Positions 8,001 to 16,375 of a stretch of DNA of 64,000 nt are shown here, piece by piece. A program made the translations under genes and the position numbers. This stretch comes from Actinomadura rudentiformis. GTDB taxonomy: Bacteria; Actinomycetota; Actinomycetes; Streptosporangiales; Streptosporangiaceae. The stretch covers positions 248,001 through 312,000 of the forward strand of contig NZ_WBMT01000010.1 of NCBI RefSeq assembly GCF_008923185.1, given 5' to 3'. How positions within the stretch are numbered: the first letter of the stretch is position 1; every line of letters starts with the position of its first letter. Below the pieces are notes generated by a model. The model worked only from the letters and a program-made list of their open reading frames with translations. It was not told the DNA's origin and did no database searches.

Positions 8001-10153
8001 TCCATCTGAGGACTGTGGAAAGCGACATCGGACGCGACAGGCTTGACGACGGCGCCTTCGGCCTTCCATCGGTCGCTCAACTCCTGGACCCCGGCGACTT
8101 CACCGGAGATGACCGTCGAGTTCGGAGACGGCCAGATCGCGGGCACCACGTCGGCGCGGCCGTTGAGCTGCTCGCTGACCTCTGCGAACGGCAACGAGAC
8201 CATCGCCATGGCACCCTTGCCCGCCACCCGGCGCAGCAGTTTGGACCTGCGGCAGATGAGCCGGGCACCGTCGTGCCGGTCGAGGACCCCGGCGGTGACG
8301 GCCGCCGCGATCTCACCGACCGAGTGCCCGATCACCGCGGCGGGACGGACGCCGTACGACCGCCAGAGCCCCGCCAGGCCGAGCTGCATCGCGAAGATCA
8401 TCGGCTGAACACGGTCGACCCCGCCGAGGTGCCCGGATTGCAGAACGTCCCGCGGGGTGAAGCCGATCTCTTCGGCGAACACTTCCCCGATGTCGTCGAT
8501 GACCTCCGCGAACACCGGCTCGGCGGCCAGCAGTTCGCGCCCCATGCCGCTCCACTGGGAACCGTGTCCGGAGAAGACCCATACCGGATCCTGCGGCGGG
8601 ATGGTCTTGGCACGGACCACGTCCTCTTCGGTCAGTTCGCCGAGTCTCGTCTCCAGTTCCGACCGGTCCTCTGTCACCACCGCCGCCCGGTACGGCAGGT
8701 GTGTCCGCCGGGTCAGCAGCGTATGGGCCACATCCGCAAGATCGTGGCGTCGTCCGTCACCGGCAAGCCAGTGAGCCAGCCGCTCCGCGTTCGCGCGGAC
8801 GGCCTTCGGCGAAGCCCCGGACAGCGCGTAGATCGGCACTGGAGGGGCGGTTTCCCGGTCCTCTGTCCGGGCTTGCTCCGTGGCCTGCTCCAGGACGAGG
8901 TGGGCGACGGTTCCGCCGTAGCCGAAGGACGAGACTGCGGCGCGGCGTGACATCCGGTCGGTCGGCCATGGGTGCGCCTCCTTCACGACCTCCAGGCCGC
9001 ACCGTTCCCACTCGATGGCCGGGTTCGGCGTCGTGAAGTTGACGGTGGGCGGCAGTTCGCCGTGACGGAGCGACATGACCGCCTTGATGACCCCGGCCAC
9101 TCCCGCTCCCGCTTCGAGGTGACCGATGTTCGACTTCACCGAACCGATCAGGCAGGGACGCGCCGTCCCCGGCCTGCCGTAGACGGCGCCCAGCGCCCCG
9201 GCTTCCAGCGGGTCACCCATGCGAGTGCCGGTTCCATGTGCCTCGACGTAGTCGACCGTGTCAGGCCGGACACCGGCGCGGTCCAGCGCACGGCGCACAA
9301 CATGCTCTTGGGCTTCGCCGCTGGGCGCCATGATGCCGTTGGTCCGCCCGTCCTGATTGACTGCGCTCCCCCGGATGACGGCGAGGACCCGGTCGCCATC
9401 ACGTTCCGCGTCGGCCAGCCGCTTGAGGATCAAGAGGCCGCAGCCCTCTCCACGCCCGTATCCGTCGGCGGTGGCGTCGAAGGACTTGGAGCGTCCGTCT
9501 GGCGAGATCGCGCCGGCCGCGTCGAGCACCATGGTGAGGCCGGGTCCGGCTATCAGGTGCACGCCTCCTGCGATCGCCAGCGTGCTCTCTCCTGCGGCGA
9601 GGCTGTTGCAGGCCAGGTGGATGGCGACCAGGGACGACGAGCAGGCGGTGTCGACGGCCAGGCTCGGTCCGCGCAGGTCCAGCATGTACGAGACCCTGTT
9701 GGCGACGGCGCACATGCCCGCGCCGATGCCGGTCCACGCTTCGATGTTCGGCAGGTCCTCGAGCATCTGGCGTCCGTAGTCATCAGAGCCGACGCCGGCG
9801 AAGACTCCCACATCGGTGCCGGCCAAGCCCGAGGGCGGGATACCGGCGTCCTCCAGGGCCTGCCATGTGACTTCGAGCATGATGCGCTGCTGCGGGTCCA
9901 TCATTTCCGCCTCGCGCGGCGTCACTCCGAAGAAGTCGGCGTCGAAACCGGCGGCGTCGCTGATGAAAGACCCTTGCCGGGTCGCCTGCCGCAGCACGGG
10001 CCCGTACCGCGCCTCGTACGGCTCCCACCGTCCGGCCGGAACGGGGCCGGTGGCCTCGCCGCTCGCCATGAGGAACTCCCAGAGTTCATCGGGCGAGTCG
10101 ATCCCGGCAGGCAACCGGCAGCCCATCCCGACGATCGCGATCGGTTCCGTCAT
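5027..10153 (-). CDS. Iterative type I PKS, 6-methylsalicylate synthase type
   Basis: 1708 residues from ATG 10153, which has GGAAGGAG upstream and an ATGA overlap with the isochorismatase stop; the longer open frame to 10339 lies inside that gene. Domain order: KS (VDTACSSS with Cys171, EAHGTGT with His306, KSNIGH with His345), AT (GHSVGE with Ser611, later VAFHSPQMD), TH/DH with HPVHGVEIMP (HxxxGxxxxP), KR (TGGLGVLG, then GQAGYASGNAF) and a C-terminal ACP (ELGLDSVM). No thioesterase is present. This single module with a KR and a product-release TH-like domain is the layout of bacterial 6-methylsalicylate synthases; orsellinate synthases lack the KR. The expected product is 6-methylsalicyl-ACP, from one acetyl and three malonyl units. 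The aryl group is probably taken off by a KSIII-like acyltransferase. Confidence 0.92.
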   Translation of the reverse strand: MTEPIAIVGMGCRLPAGIDSPDELWEFLMASGEATGPVPAGRWEPYEARYGPVLRQATRQGSFISDAAGFDADFFGVTPREAEMMDPQQRIMLEVTWQALEDAGIPPSGLAGTDVGVFAGVGSDDYGRQMLEDLPNIEAWTGIGAGMCAVANRVSYMLDLRGPSLAVDTACSSSLVAIHLACNSLAAGESTLAIAGGVHLIAGPGLTMVLDAAGAISPDGRSKSFDATADGYGRGEGCGLLILKRLADAERDGDRVLAVIRGSAVNQDGRTNGIMAPSGEAQEHVVRRALDRAGVRPDTVDYVEAHGTGTRMGDPLEAGALGAVYGRPGTARPCLIGSVKSNIGHLEAGAGVAGVIKAVMSLRHGELPPTVNFTTPNPAIEWERCGLEVVKEAHPWPTDRMSRRAAVSSFGYGGTVAHLVLEQATEQARTEDRETAPPVPIYALSGASPKAVRANAERLAHWLAGDGRRHDLADVAHTLLTRRTHLPYRAAVVTEDRSELETRLGELTEEDVVRAKTIPPQDPVWVFSGHGSQWSGMGRELLAAEPVFAEVIDDIGEVFAEEIGFTPRDVLQSGHLGGVDRVQPMIFAMQLGLAGLWRSYGVRPAAVIGHSVGEIAAAVTAGVLDRHDGARLICRRSKLLRRVAGKGAMAMVSLPFAEVSEQLNGRADVVPAIWPSPNSTVISGEVAGVQELSDRWKAEGAVVKPVASDVAFHSPQMDELLDALAAAAEDLPPAEPVLPFYSTALDDPRARPRHDGGYWAANLRNPVRLADAVSAAVEDGHRVFLEISAHPVVAHSIGETFDDAAVRDGTVATTLRRDKPERETFLGSLADLHCQGGQVRWEARAAGELAPLPLIAWQHRPFWYVPSAMTSASVQGHDVDTHTLLGRPIAVAGAPSLRVWETYLDQDTRPYPGSHPVHGVEIMPAAVLFTTFLEATGADALTDISLRTPVFVTQPQQIQVVHQDGVVRLASRTLAGEGREGAGASWVTHTTAAVGTGGASAGGRFDLEGALSRHRDRRDPGSVLARLHEIGVADTGFHWKVERLVAGQGGVLATVTTDNSTWASLFDAILTVVPLVFPGEPQLRMPSYLRQLAVSGEPPARALVEVRLRGDDVVDVTVADRAGRTVARMAGLRFALLGGDPGSPNDPARLLHRLEWERIEVEKASQAQRPVTLVGGTADLADRLLRHFQDSGIDVTRTLDPAEVTTTGAADVIILPENIGDANIAENALQQTWRLARTAQLLVEANAGSRLWTVTTDVREVADESALAQGPLWGLGRIIAGEHPEVWGGMVDLDRGPSDSDLDILASVVSTRPAEDVVSVRSGQVQACRLMPVTDEPSRPPLTCHPDGTYVITGGLGVLGLEIAGWLAGRGARHLVLVGRTGLPPRDSWDDATDPAVRRRTDGVRALEALGVSVRVLALDIADPEQARQLRDNEALNLPPVRGVVHAAGVLDNRLLHDLDEQSLRTVMRPKAEGAMALHETFPPGTLDFLVFFSSNGLLLGLTGQAGYASGNAFLDALARHRRADTVSLGWTSWRGMGMAANDAVDQELRDHGVGDITPAEAFQAWEAAARLDEPYLAVMPTTPIEAGARVRPILRLLEFERADGGEVNAADLLAGLDAEQARERLVDEVAAQVSAEIKLPAADLDIRRPLPELGLDSVMTVGIRRRLEKRLRIDIPTTLLWTHPTVTEVAAYLAEQLAEAEKELQPQ

Positions 10154-10821
10154 GAGATGGCTCCTTCCACACCCGCAGGGTGCCGATCGTTGATCGAGGC
10201 GAGGACGCCGGAGGTCAGAGGGGTCCCGGCACAGCGTTCGGCTGCGTACCACAACGCGAGACGGTGATACTCCTCGGTGAAGTCGGCGATCGCGTCCGCC
10301 ACGAGGAAGGTCTCGATGTCGTGGCTGAAGGCGTCGCATGCTGTGATGAGGCAGCCCACATGTGCGTAGATTCCGCAGACGACGAGCTGGTCACGTCCGG
10401 CCCGGACCAGGTAGTCGAGCAGATCGCTGTTGTGGAAGGCGCTGTAGCGCCACTTGGTGAAGATTCGTTCGCCAGGGGCCGGGGCCAGTTCGTCGATGAT
10501 GGCCCGATGGTCCGGATCGGCCGACATCCCGGCACCCCAGATGTCCTTCAACAAACCCCGTTGTTCGTCGGACATCGATCCGGGCTGAGCGGTGTAGGCG
10601 ACTGGCACGTTCATCTCCCGGCATGCCTGAAGCAGCTGCCGTACGTTGCGGACCAGGTCGGTCACTGGGGGAACACCCTGGGGGAAGAACCGGACGAAAT
10701 AGCGCTGCATGTCATGGATCAGCAGCACCGCTCGCTCCGGTCGAACCGCCCATGGTGCCGTGTTCTCTGGTACGTCGTGGGCACGGGGCATCGGGTAGCT
10801 CGGGATTTCGGGAATGGGCAT
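10150..10821 (-). CDS. PhzD-type isochorismatase (2,3-dihydro-3-hydroxyanthranilate synthase)
   Basis: 223 residues from ATG 10821, which has GGAGG eight bases upstream; a GTG at 10830 overlaps that site. Isochorismatase fold with AVLLIHDMQ (Asp37), RIFTKWRYSAF (Lys122) and CGIYAHVGC (His154, Cys157). The Asp and Lys positions agree with Asp38 and Lys122 of PhzD. In the phenazine and 3-hydroxyanthranilate routes, PhzD cuts the enol-ether of ADIC to give pyruvate and trans-2,3-dihydro-3-hydroxyanthranilate. There is no carrier domain as in EntB; a free aryl carrier lies at 16127. It sits between the dehydrogenase and the PKS in one leftward operon. Confidence 0.93.
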   Translation of the reverse strand: MPIPEIPSYPMPRAHDVPENTAPWAVRPERAVLLIHDMQRYFVRFFPQGVPPVTDLVRNVRQLLQACREMNVPVAYTAQPGSMSDEQRGLLKDIWGAGMSADPDHRAIIDELAPAPGERIFTKWRYSAFHNSDLLDYLVRAGRDQLVVCGIYAHVGCLITACDAFSHDIETFLVADAIADFTEEYHRLALWYAAERCAGTPLTSGVLASINDRHPAGVEGAIS

Positions 10822-10847
10822 TATTGGCACCTCCGGTCGAGGTGGCT

Positions 10848-11636
10848 TCAGCCGCCTAGCGCGGCTCCGCCGTCGACGAACAGGTTCTGCAGAGTGATCT
10901 GTCCCGCCCGGTCGGACAGCAGGAACACGACCGCAGCCGCCACGTCCGCCGGGCTGGCGACCTTGCGGAGCGGAATGCCGATCCGGTGGTTTCCCGGATC
11001 ACCCGCTATCGCCGCGCTGATCGCGTCGCCGTTCGCATGGAGGCTGTGGAGCATCGGAGTATCAGTGGAACCCGGGGCGACGATGTTGCAGCGGACCTTG
11101 TAGGGGGCGAGCTCGAGGCCAAGGCACCGTGTGAACGCGATGGCGGCGGCCTTGGAGGCCGCGTAGGCGGCCATGTGGGTGCGCGGAACCGTCCCCGCGT
11201 TGGACGCGACGGTGACGATCGCCCCGCCCTCCCGGCCGACCATCTTCTTGGCGACGGCACGGCAGACGTGGAAGACACCGTCGTTGTTCACCGCGAACGT
11301 CGCCCGCCAGGCGTCGTCGGTCTGCGACAGGACCGGTGCCGGATGCAGCACACCGGCCGCATTGACCAGGTAGTCGATCTGGCCCAGTTCTTCTTCGACC
11401 CGATCGACGACGTCGTCCACCTGGCGGCTGTCGGAAACATCCACCTGATAGGGAATGATGTTGACCCCGTTCTTGCGCAGGGGTTTGACAATGGGCCGCA
11501 GACGCTCGCCATCACAGTCCAACGCGGCGATGGACGCACCGGCATCGGCCAGGGCGTCGATCAGCGCGACCCCGATGCCACCGGCCGCGCCGGTCACCAT
11601 TGCCAGCTTGTTCTCGAACTCCGACTCGGTCGTCAC
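10848..11636 (-). CDS. EntA/DhbA-type SDR dehydrogenase (forms 3-hydroxyanthranilate)
   Basis: 262 residues from GTG 11636, which overlaps the DAHP synthase stop as GTGA. Short-chain dehydrogenase with TGAAGGIG for NAD binding, NAAGVLHPAP, the catalytic Ser in VTVASNAG, YAASKAA (Tyr and Lys) and a C-terminal VDGGAALGG typical of 2,3-dihydro-2,3-dihydroxybenzoate dehydrogenases. With a PhzD next to it, and no PhzF, PhzB or PhzG in the operon, the likely reaction is oxidation of dihydro-3-hydroxyanthranilate to 3-hydroxyanthranilate, as in benzoxazole and dibenzodiazepine clusters. That substrate comes from context; the family assignment is firm. Confidence 0.92.
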   Translation of the reverse strand: MTTESEFENKLAMVTGAAGGIGVALIDALADAGASIAALDCDGERLRPIVKPLRKNGVNIIPYQVDVSDSRQVDDVVDRVEEELGQIDYLVNAAGVLHPAPVLSQTDDAWRATFAVNNDGVFHVCRAVAKKMVGREGGAIVTVASNAGTVPRTHMAAYAASKAAAIAFTRCLGLELAPYKVRCNIVAPGSTDTPMLHSLHANGDAISAAIAGDPGNHRIGIPLRKVASPADVAAAVVFLLSDRAGQITLQNLFVDGGAALGG

Positions 11637-12934
11637 TCCGGCCTCCCGGGGGTCTGTGCTGACACTCGTGCCGTCGCCGCGTTCCACGCGGCAGCCACCT
11701 GGACCGCTTGTTCGGGGTTGAGTCTGGGATCGCAGGCGGTCGTGTAGCAGACGTCCACCCGGCCCACGAACTGATCGTTCGGAACGCATTCGGTCACCGG
11801 CGCGGGGGTGGCTTCGAGGTGGAGCCCGCCGACGATGCCGCCGACGGCGCCGACGATCGCGGTGAACTGCCGGACCTCGCTCACGATCCGCTCGAGGTAT
11901 CTCGTCTTGCGCCCGGCCGGGGTCGTCACCGTGTTGGCGTGCATCGGGTCGCACAGCCAGATGGCAGGATGACCCGCCGCTCGCACAGCGTTCACCAGAT
12001 CTGGAAGACGGCTGGAGACGTCCTCGGCTCCCAGCCGTGCGATGAGGGACAGCCTGCCCGGCTCGCGGAGCGGATCCAGGATCGCGCACAGTGCGACGAG
12101 CTCGTCCACCTCGGTGGTCGGACCTACCTTGCACGCGACCGGATTGGCCACGCTCGCCAGCAGCCTGACATGCGCTCCGTCGGGCTGCCGGGTACGGTCC
12201 CCAACCCAGGGCCAGTGGGTCGATGACAACAGCAACGCGCCATCGAGCCGACGCCTCAACAGGGGCAGCTCATAGTCCAGGAGCAGGGCCTCGTGACTGG
12301 TCCAGACGCTGGGTTCGCCGCCGTCGCGAGGTTGATTCCTCAAGAAGGTCATGGCTGAGGCAGCCGCGTGGTAGCAGGTGAGCAGGCGTACCGGGTCGGG
12401 CCGCCGCATGCCTGGCTCGGGCTGCGGACTGTTGATCGCGTGCCCGCGAAAGACCGGGATCTCTGTATCGCCCAAGCGCTCTACCGATGTCGACCGGGGC
12501 TTACCGAACTGTCCGGCGAACCGTCCGACGTGCACGACCGGAAGGCCGGTCCCCCACCGCATCACCGTGGCGAGCTGGTGCAGGAGCGAGATTTTGGGCA
12601 TCAGCTCGTCCGGTGCGCACTCGCTCGGGTCCTCCGCACAGTCACCGGCCTGAATGATCTGCCGTCGCCCGTACGCCACGTCGGCGAGCAGCATCCGCAG
12701 GCGGTTCACCTCGTCAAAGCCGACCAGCCCCGGCATCTCGGCAAGCTCTGCACGCGCCCTGGCGACCTGCACCGGGTCATCCCACTTGGGCTGCTGCGCA
12801 GCCGGCAGTGGCAACCATCGGGCTATCTCGAGACCGGACAGGGATTCATAAGCCGCGTTCTGACCATTTCCCGTCGCTGGCCGCGCTGGCAATGGGCCTC
12901 CCAGGCAGTACGAATAAATGAGCTTGGTCAGCAA
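11633..12934 (-). CDS. Class II (PhzC-type) DAHP synthase
   Basis: About 433 residues if the TTG at 12934 is used. A second TTG at 12892 has GGGAGG four bases upstream and may be the true start; no ATG precedes the conserved region. Seen: LPAAQQPKW, QAGDCAEDPSE (metal-binding Cys), GRFAGQFGKPRS and a C-terminal part with GGLHLEATPAPVTEC. The enzyme condenses erythrose-4-phosphate with phosphoenolpyruvate, the first shikimate step; dedicated copies in phenazine-type clusters raise chorismate supply. The stop overlaps the dehydrogenase start. It opens the leftward biosynthetic operon and is divergent from the ADIC synthase gene across about 150 bp that contain a perfect dyad. Confidence 0.93.
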   Translation of the reverse strand: MLTKLIYSYCLGGPLPARPATGNGQNAAYESLSGLEIARWLPLPAAQQPKWDDPVQVARARAELAEMPGLVGFDEVNRLRMLLADVAYGRRQIIQAGDCAEDPSECAPDELMPKISLLHQLATVMRWGTGLPVVHVGRFAGQFGKPRSTSVERLGDTEIPVFRGHAINSPQPEPGMRRPDPVRLLTCYHAAASAMTFLRNQPRDGGEPSVWTSHEALLLDYELPLLRRRLDGALLLSSTHWPWVGDRTRQPDGAHVRLLASVANPVACKVGPTTEVDELVALCAILDPLREPGRLSLIARLGAEDVSSRLPDLVNAVRAAGHPAIWLCDPMHANTVTTPAGRKTRYLERIVSEVRQFTAIVGAVGGIVGGLHLEATPAPVTECVPNDQFVGRVDVCYTTACDPRLNPEQAVQVAAAWNAATARVSAQTPGRPE

Positions 12935-12959
12935 ATCTAGTTCGCCTGGCAGAACGGAG

Positions 12960-12981
12960 GTACTACTCGTTCGAGTAGTAC
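12960..12981. promoter_or_regulatory. Perfect 10+10 bp inverted repeat, operator candidate
   Basis: Arms GTACTACTCG and CGAGTAGTAC with TT between, in the middle of the divergent interval between DAHP synthase (start near 12934 or 12892) and ADIC synthase (13088). It is placed to control both operons. The TACTAC...GTAGTA outer sequence resembles operators of BlaI/MecI-type repressors, and a member of that family is encoded at 2843. Confidence 0.65.
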
Positions 12982-13087
12982 ACGGTGATCAGTAAGTTCC
13001 TCACCCACACAGACGTGCAGTAGCGACGTGCCGTCCCTTTTGCCAATGTCGAGAACAGCGTTCTCCTGACCACGAGAAGGGATTGGT

Positions 13088-15088
13088 GTGCGCGTGGCGA
13101 GGGACCTTCGAAGCCTCATCGATCGCCTGGGCTCCGGCGTCGCGGGCCCGTTCGCTCTGCTCCGCCGGGCGAGCGATCCCGGGAGGGTGGACGTCCTGAC
13201 CGGCACTATATGCACGGTCAGGAAACTGGCCGACCTCCCGTCTGCTGGCCCGTCTGCTGGCCCGTCTGCAGGCCCGTCCGCAGGCCCGTCGCGCGGCGTG
13301 TCCCGGCACGAGATGCTCGTGCTGATTCCGTACCGGCAGATCACCGAACGCGGCTTCGCCTGCCGCGATGACGGCGAGCCGATCCGGGTCCTTACCGTGG
13401 CCGAGCAGGACTGCGTGTACACGGCCGACATGGTCGAGTCGTTGCCACAAATACCGGTCCGCCTCCGAGATGGCCATTTCGACATCGACGACGACGGCTA
13501 TGCCGAGCTCGTCGGCGACGTCCAGGCCAAGGAGATCGGCAGCGGCCAGGGCTCGAACTTCGTCATCCACAGGTCGTTCGTGGCGACCCTCGACGACTAC
13601 ACCCCGGCGCAGGCGCTCGCGGTCTTCCGGAGGCTGTTGGCCGAAGAGACGGGGGCGTACTGGACCTTCGTCGTCCACACCGGCGACCGGACCTTCGTCG
13701 GAGCCAGCCCGGAACAGCACGTCGGTCTGCAAGGCCGCACCGTCACCATGAATCCCATCAGCGGCACCCACCGGTACGGGCCGTCCGGCCCTTCGGTCGA
13801 CCAAACCCTCGATTTCCTCACTGATCGCAAAGAGGCCGACGAGCTCTACATGGTGGTTGACGAAGAACTGAAGATGATGGCGGGAATATGTGATCCAGGA
13901 GTGCGGCTGCATGGGCCGCGACTACGCGAAATGGCGCGGTTGGCGCATACGGAATACCTGCTCAGCGGTCATAGCAAGGCTTCTGTTCAGGACATTCTCC
14001 GAACCACGATGTTCGCGCCCACCGTCACCGGCAGCCCGTTGGAGAACGCCTGCCGGACCATCAGCCGCCATGAGCCGTTCGGCCGTGGCTACTACAGCGG
14101 AGTCGCGGCACTGATCGGCATCGATGACGCCGGTGACCCCACGGTGGACTCCACGATCCTCATCCGCTGCGCCGACATTCACGACGATGGCCGGCTGCGC
14201 GTCGGCGTCGGCGCGACGCTGGTGCGCCACTCCGACCCGCGATCCGAAGTGGCCGAGACAGAAGCCAAGGCGGCCACGATCCTCAACGCGTTCCGCGGGG
14301 AGGACGACCTCTCCGGTAGCACGCCAAGCCCTCAGACTCCTTGCGTCGGCGCCGATCCCGCCGTCCAGAAAGCACTACGCCGGCGCAACGACACACTTGC
14401 ACGCTTCTGGCTGGGCCAGGAGGTGCCCGCCAGAGCATCGCTGGTATCCCGGCTGGCCGGGAAGCGGGCGCTCATCGTGGACGCGGAGGACACCTTCACA
14501 TCCATGATCGGGCATCAGCTCCGCGCGCTGCAGCTCGAGGTCACGATCCGCACCTACGACGAGCCGTACACGCCCGAAGACTTCAACCTCGTCGTCGTTG
14601 GACCGGGTCCCGGTGACCCCTGCGACGACCGATCCAGGAAGACGAGACGGATACGACACCTCATCGGGGATCTGCTGCGGCGACGACGGCCCTTCCTCGC
14701 CGTCTGCCTCGGGCACCAGGTGCTGTGCCGGGAACTCGGGCTGACGGTGTCCTGCCTGGATGTGCCCAACCAGGGCCTCCAGCGTGAGATCGAGCTGTTC
14801 GGACGGCGGACCCAGGTCGGGTTCTACAACACCTTCATGGCCGGAGCCGAACACGACCGCTTCATCAGTCCCGCGGCCGGCGGCACCGTGGAGGTCAGCC
14901 GCGACGGCGACACCGGGCAGGTGCACGCCCTGCGCGGGCCCGGCTTCCGGTCCATGCAGTTCCACGCCGAGTCGGTCCTGAGCACGGACGGCATCACGAT
15001 CTTGGGCGAGTCGCTCGCCGAGCTTGTCTCCGCACAGCCCGAACCACCTTCCGACACCAACACCCGGGAGTACCGACATGCGCATTGA
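13088..15088 (+). CDS. phzE: PhzE-type 2-amino-2-deoxyisochorismate (ADIC) synthase
   Basis: 666 residues from GTG 13088, with GAAGGG upstream. The N-terminal two-thirds is an anthranilate-synthase-like chorismate-binding domain (MNPISGTHRYG, DRKEADELYMVVDEELKMM, GYYSGVAALIG). The C-terminal third is a class I glutamine amidotransferase with AVCLGHQVLC (Cys540) and MQFHAES (catalytic His-x-Glu). The fusion in this order and the RQITERGF segment mark it as PhzE-like: it aminates chorismate to ADIC without losing pyruvate. Residues 51-66 are four tandem PSAG units inserted in a loop region (see 13237). It begins a rightward operon and overlaps the next gene by 11 bp. Confidence 0.94.
   Translation: MRVARDLRSLIDRLGSGVAGPFALLRRASDPGRVDVLTGTICTVRKLADLPSAGPSAGPSAGPSAGPSRGVSRHEMLVLIPYRQITERGFACRDDGEPIRVLTVAEQDCVYTADMVESLPQIPVRLRDGHFDIDDDGYAELVGDVQAKEIGSGQGSNFVIHRSFVATLDDYTPAQALAVFRRLLAEETGAYWTFVVHTGDRTFVGASPEQHVGLQGRTVTMNPISGTHRYGPSGPSVDQTLDFLTDRKEADELYMVVDEELKMMAGICDPGVRLHGPRLREMARLAHTEYLLSGHSKASVQDILRTTMFAPTVTGSPLENACRTISRHEPFGRGYYSGVAALIGIDDAGDPTVDSTILIRCADIHDDGRLRVGVGATLVRHSDPRSEVAETEAKAATILNAFRGEDDLSGSTPSPQTPCVGADPAVQKALRRRNDTLARFWLGQEVPARASLVSRLAGKRALIVDAEDTFTSMIGHQLRALQLEVTIRTYDEPYTPEDFNLVVVGPGPGDPCDDRSRKTRRIRHLIGDLLRRRRPFLAVCLGHQVLCRELGLTVSCLDVPNQGLQREIELFGRRTQVGFYNTFMAGAEHDRFISPAAGGTVEVSRDGDTGQVHALRGPGFRSMQFHAESVLSTDGITILGESLAELVSAQPEPPSDTNTREYRHAH
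13237..13284 (+). repeat. Four tandem 12-bp repeats inside the ADIC synthase gene
   Basis: Four units of CCCGTCTGCTGG; the first two are identical, the third and fourth carry one and two changes, and a degenerate fifth follows. In frame they code for (PSAG)4. The length is a multiple of three, so copy-number change would not break the frame. Confidence 0.9.
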
Positions 15089-16130
15089 TGACATGTATCT
15101 GGCCGGTATCGGGGTCTACGTTCCCGAACAGGTCAGCACTGACCAGGCCGTGGAGCGCGGCTGGTACGACCCCGCCGACCAGGAGGCCAGTGGAATGCTG
15201 GCGGTGACCGTCGCAGATGAGACGCCCGCCCCCGACATGGCGATCAACGCCGCACGGCAAGCGATCGAGATGTCCGGCCTGGAGGTCGATGACTTCGCCG
15301 GGCTCTTTCACAGCAATGTGCACTACCAGGGTCCGGACGGGTGGTCGGCGCATCACTACGTCCTCCGCAAGACTCTGGACACGCCGGTTCCGGCGATGGA
15401 GCTACGCCAGGGATGCAACGGCATGCTCGCGGGCATTCAGCTCGGCACCTGTTATCTGCGTGCCGTCCCCGATCGCACGGCTCTGCTGCTCACCTCGGGA
15501 GACAACTTTTCCACGCCGGCGGTGGACCGCTGGCGTTCCTCCAAGCGGTTCATCCTTGGCGACGGTGGTGCCGCTGTGGTCGTGGCCAAACACGGCGGGT
15601 TCGCCCGGATCGTCGCCGCCGCTTCGCAGTCGAACCCCGAGATGGAGGAACTCCATCGCGGTGGCGAGACGCTCTTCCCGCCCGGCATCACGCTCGGGCA
15701 GAAGATGGACCTCGAAACGCGGATGGAGTACTGGCGCAAGCAGTGGGCCAGCGGGGTCACTCCCCCGATGGGACACATGGGTGACCTGGTCCGGGGCGCC
15801 GTCGACACCGCTCTCAACGACGCCGGGATGTCCCTGTCCGACATCACCCGGGTCGCGCACGTGCATTTCGCCGCCGAAGCCCTCCGCGAGATGTACATGG
15901 ACCCGCTCGGCATCGACGAGGGCAAACACGGCACCTGGGAATTCGCCCGCCGCATGGGACACGCCGGAGCAGTCGACGCGGTCGCAGGACTGCATCACCT
16001 CTGGACCAGCGGCCAGGTCGGCGAGGGCGACCATGTCCTTCTCCTCGGTGCCACTCCCGGGATGGAGGCCGGCTGCGCCATCGTCGAGATCCTCCAGTCG
16101 GCGGACCAGCGGACGGAGGCCCTGAAATGA
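15078..16130 (+). CDS. KSIII-like acyltransferase (CerJ/ChlB3 type), Cys intact
   Basis: 350 residues from ATG 15078, which overlaps the end of the ADIC synthase gene. FabH-like thiolase fold with ELRQGCNGM (Cys113), AHVHFAAE (His263) and RMGHAGAVD (His295, Asp300). FabH uses Cys-His-Asn; here the Asn loop is replaced by GHxGxxD, as in the KSIII-like acyltransferases that move aryl groups from iterative PKSs in the chlorothricin, avilamycin, calicheamicin and pactamycin pathways and use Cys-His-Asp. The likely job is to take 6-methylsalicylate from the PKS ACP and pass it to the carrier at 16127 or to an amine or hydroxyl. The stop overlaps the carrier start as ATGA. Confidence 0.85.
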   Translation: MRIDDMYLAGIGVYVPEQVSTDQAVERGWYDPADQEASGMLAVTVADETPAPDMAINAARQAIEMSGLEVDDFAGLFHSNVHYQGPDGWSAHHYVLRKTLDTPVPAMELRQGCNGMLAGIQLGTCYLRAVPDRTALLLTSGDNFSTPAVDRWRSSKRFILGDGGAAVVVAKHGGFARIVAAASQSNPEMEELHRGGETLFPPGITLGQKMDLETRMEYWRKQWASGVTPPMGHMGDLVRGAVDTALNDAGMSLSDITRVAHVHFAAEALREMYMDPLGIDEGKHGTWEFARRMGHAGAVDAVAGLHHLWTSGQVGEGDHVLLLGATPGMEAGCAIVEILQSADQRTEALK

Positions 16131-16375
16131 TCACCCGCGACTCGGTCCAGGAGGCCGTGGCGGAACGGCTCGACTCGCCTCCGGCGCAGATTCCCGGAGA
16201 CACCAACCTCGTCCAGCTCGGTCTGACCTCGCTCGACCTGATGGCCCTCGTGAACGGCTGGCGCCGCCAGGGACTGCCGGTCGTCTTCCGCGAACTGGTC
16301 CGCGAACCCACCGTGGACGGCTGGTGGCGATATCTGGAAGGCCTCCAAGATGAGCATGCGGAGGTTTCACCGTGA
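16127..16375 (+). CDS. Free aryl carrier protein (EntB C-terminal type)
   Basis: 82 residues. NLVQLGLTSLDLMALVNGWR, with Ser35 as phosphopantetheine site, followed by PVVFRELVREPTVDGWW, matches the aryl carrier domain at the end of EntB-type isochorismatases rather than a polyketide ACP. Here it stands alone, while the isochorismatase at 10150 has no carrier domain. It overlaps the acyltransferase before it and the amidohydrolase after it by 4 bp each, so the three products should be made together. It may hold 6-methylsalicylate, 3-hydroxyanthranilate or their amide. Confidence 0.88.
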   Translation: MITRDSVQEAVAERLDSPPAQIPGDTNLVQLGLTSLDLMALVNGWRRQGLPVVFRELVREPTVDGWWRYLEGLQDEHAEVSP

